A stretch of DNA of 64,000 bases, taken from the NCBI GenBank assembly GCA_041441555.1, contig JASDSW010000007.1:50312-114311 (forward strand), given 5' to 3'. Both the position numbers and the translations under genes were made by a program. The DNA comes from Pseudaeromonas sp041441555. GTDB taxonomy: Bacteria; Pseudomonadota; Gammaproteobacteria; Enterobacterales; Aeromonadaceae. The notes under the pieces were generated by a model that saw nothing but the letters and a program-made list of their open reading frames with translations, was not told the origin of the DNA and made no database searches. Positions 63,137 to 64,000 of this stretch are shown here, piece by piece (within the stretch, counting starts at the first letter, position 1; every line of letters starts with the position of its first letter).

Positions 63137-64000
63137 TCAACGATAACGCACACGGGGATCGAGCAGACCCGTCAACAGGTCCACCACCAGAGTCACCAGC
63201 ATGAAGGCCAGCAACAGGTAGAGCACGGCCGCCTGCAGCAGGCCGTAATCCCGCCAGGCGATGGCCTGGATCACCAGACGGCCCACCCCCGGCCAGGCAA
63301 ACAGGGATTCGATGATCAGGGTGCCCCCCAGCAGGTCACCCAACTGCAGGCCGAGGATGGTCACCACGGCAATCAGCGCATTGCGCAGCGCATGCCGGCG
63401 CAACACCACAGACTCCGGCAACCCCTTGGCGCGGGCCGCCAGCACATACTCCTGTCCCAGCGCCTCAAGCAGCGCCGAGCGCACATAGCGCACCGAGATG
63501 GCCGCCATGCCCAACGCCAACGTCAGCGCCGGTAACCACAACGATTTGAGATGTAACCAGGGGGAATCGACGAAGGATGGCCGTCCCGAGGGGGGCAGCA
63601 GCGGCCAGAGCACGCAAAACAGCAGCATGAAGAGGATGGCCAGCCAGAATGGTGGCAGCGCGAAGAACAGGGCGGAAAAGGCCGTGCCGAGGGTGTCGAC
63701 GATCCGGTTGGGGCGCAGAGCCGACAGGATGCCGAGCGGCAGAGCAATCAACACCGAGAGCGCCGTGGCCACCAGCGCCAGTTCCAGCGTCGCCGGGATC
63801 CGCTCTGCCAGCAGGGTCAGCACCGGCTTACCACTGATGACGGTCACCCCCAGATCGCCGCGCAGCAGGTGTTGCAGCCAGATGAAATAACGAGTCAGCA
63901 GGGGTTTATCCAGGCCGAATTTAATCGACAGTGCGGCCACCTGCTCGCAGGGCGGGAGCACACTTTGTTGATCTTTTAACCAAAGAATAACTGAGCTCGA
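63137..64000 (-). CDS. Peptide ABC transporter permease (DppB type), partial
   Basis: The frame stays open to the window edge, so the true N-terminus lies beyond it. The readable 288 residues include LDKPLLTRYFIWLQHLLRGDLG, the DppB hallmark just after the first helix and periplasmic loop, then five membrane helices and the EAA loop (ALGQEYVLAARAKGLPE). The gene before this one, or a promoter, must lie outside. It pairs with the DppC-type permease, eight bases downstream. Confidence 0.9.
   Translation of the reverse strand, partial: SSSVILWLKDQQSVLPPCEQVAALSIKFGLDKPLLTRYFIWLQHLLRGDLGVTVISGKPVLTLLAERIPATLELALVATALSVLIALPLGILSALRPNRIVDTLGTAFSALFFALPPFWLAILFMLLFCVLWPLLPPSGRPSFVDSPWLHLKSLWLPALTLALGMAAISVRYVRSALLEALGQEYVLAARAKGLPESVVLRRHALRNALIAVVTILGLQLGDLLGGTLIIESLFAWPGVGRLVIQAIAWRDYGLLQAAVLYLLLAFMLVTLVVDLLTGLLDPRVRYR

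Overview
The window looks like chromosomal DNA of a gammaproteobacterium, most likely Aeromonas or a close relative. This rests on a GC-rich composition, E. coli-like housekeeping gene blocks (ubiE-ubiJ-ubiB-tatABCD, gppA-rhlB/trxA-rho, lptM-lysA-dapF-xerC-yigB), a recognisable Spot 42 RNA next to polA, and an Mg-type HemB. I see no rRNA, tRNA, insertion sequence, prophage or CRISPR array. Almost every gene looks intact; the last one runs off the right edge.

Layout. 1-5.3 kb: cytochrome b562, an HDOD signalling protein, trpS (minus), pgi, then a gene-poor stretch holding Spot 42 and a possible second small RNA. 5.3-10.5 kb (minus): polA, the queuosine-precursor transporter yhhQ, and a solitary pqiA. 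11-18.2 kb (plus): a helical-repeat protein, then a tightly packed run for ubiquinone synthesis (ubiE, ubiJ, ubiB), Tat protein export (tatABC), tatD and hemB. 18.4-28.4 kb: lipid A phosphoethanolamine transferase eptA, then a sensory module made of a TonB-dependent receptor diverging from a YfiR-type periplasmic protein, a CHASE8-like hybrid histidine kinase and a REC-PAS-GGDEF-EAL regulator. 28.4-42.5 kb: DEAD-box helicase, galE, gppA, rhlB, trxA, rho, ddl, a lipoprotein, a YjbR protein, ubiD, fre, ubiK and recQ. 42.7-45.8 kb: small accessory genes, including a protein that looks like an AbiTii domain, rarD and an aspartate/glutamate racemase. 45.8-57.6 kb: uvrD, a three-gene block of surface proteins lying between uvrD and yigB, the lysine/cell-wall and recombination operon (lptM, lysA, dapF, DUF484, xerC, yigB), cyaY and small genes. 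57.7-64 kb (minus): a peptide-type ABC transporter operon with an embedded URO-D/MtaA-like gene.

The most notable sequence-level find is upstream of trpS. A 17-codon leader ORF with two adjacent Trp codons is followed by mutually exclusive stems and a U-tailed terminator just before the trpS ribosome binding site, which is the layout of a transcription attenuator for tryptophanyl-tRNA synthetase. Other points of interest are the YfiR/CHASE8 phosphorelay module, the ABC transporter/URO-D operon, the AbiTii-like gene, a LexA-type box over the uvrD translation start, and a candidate small RNA next to Spot 42. All functional calls come from motif recognition and gene order; no database search was run.
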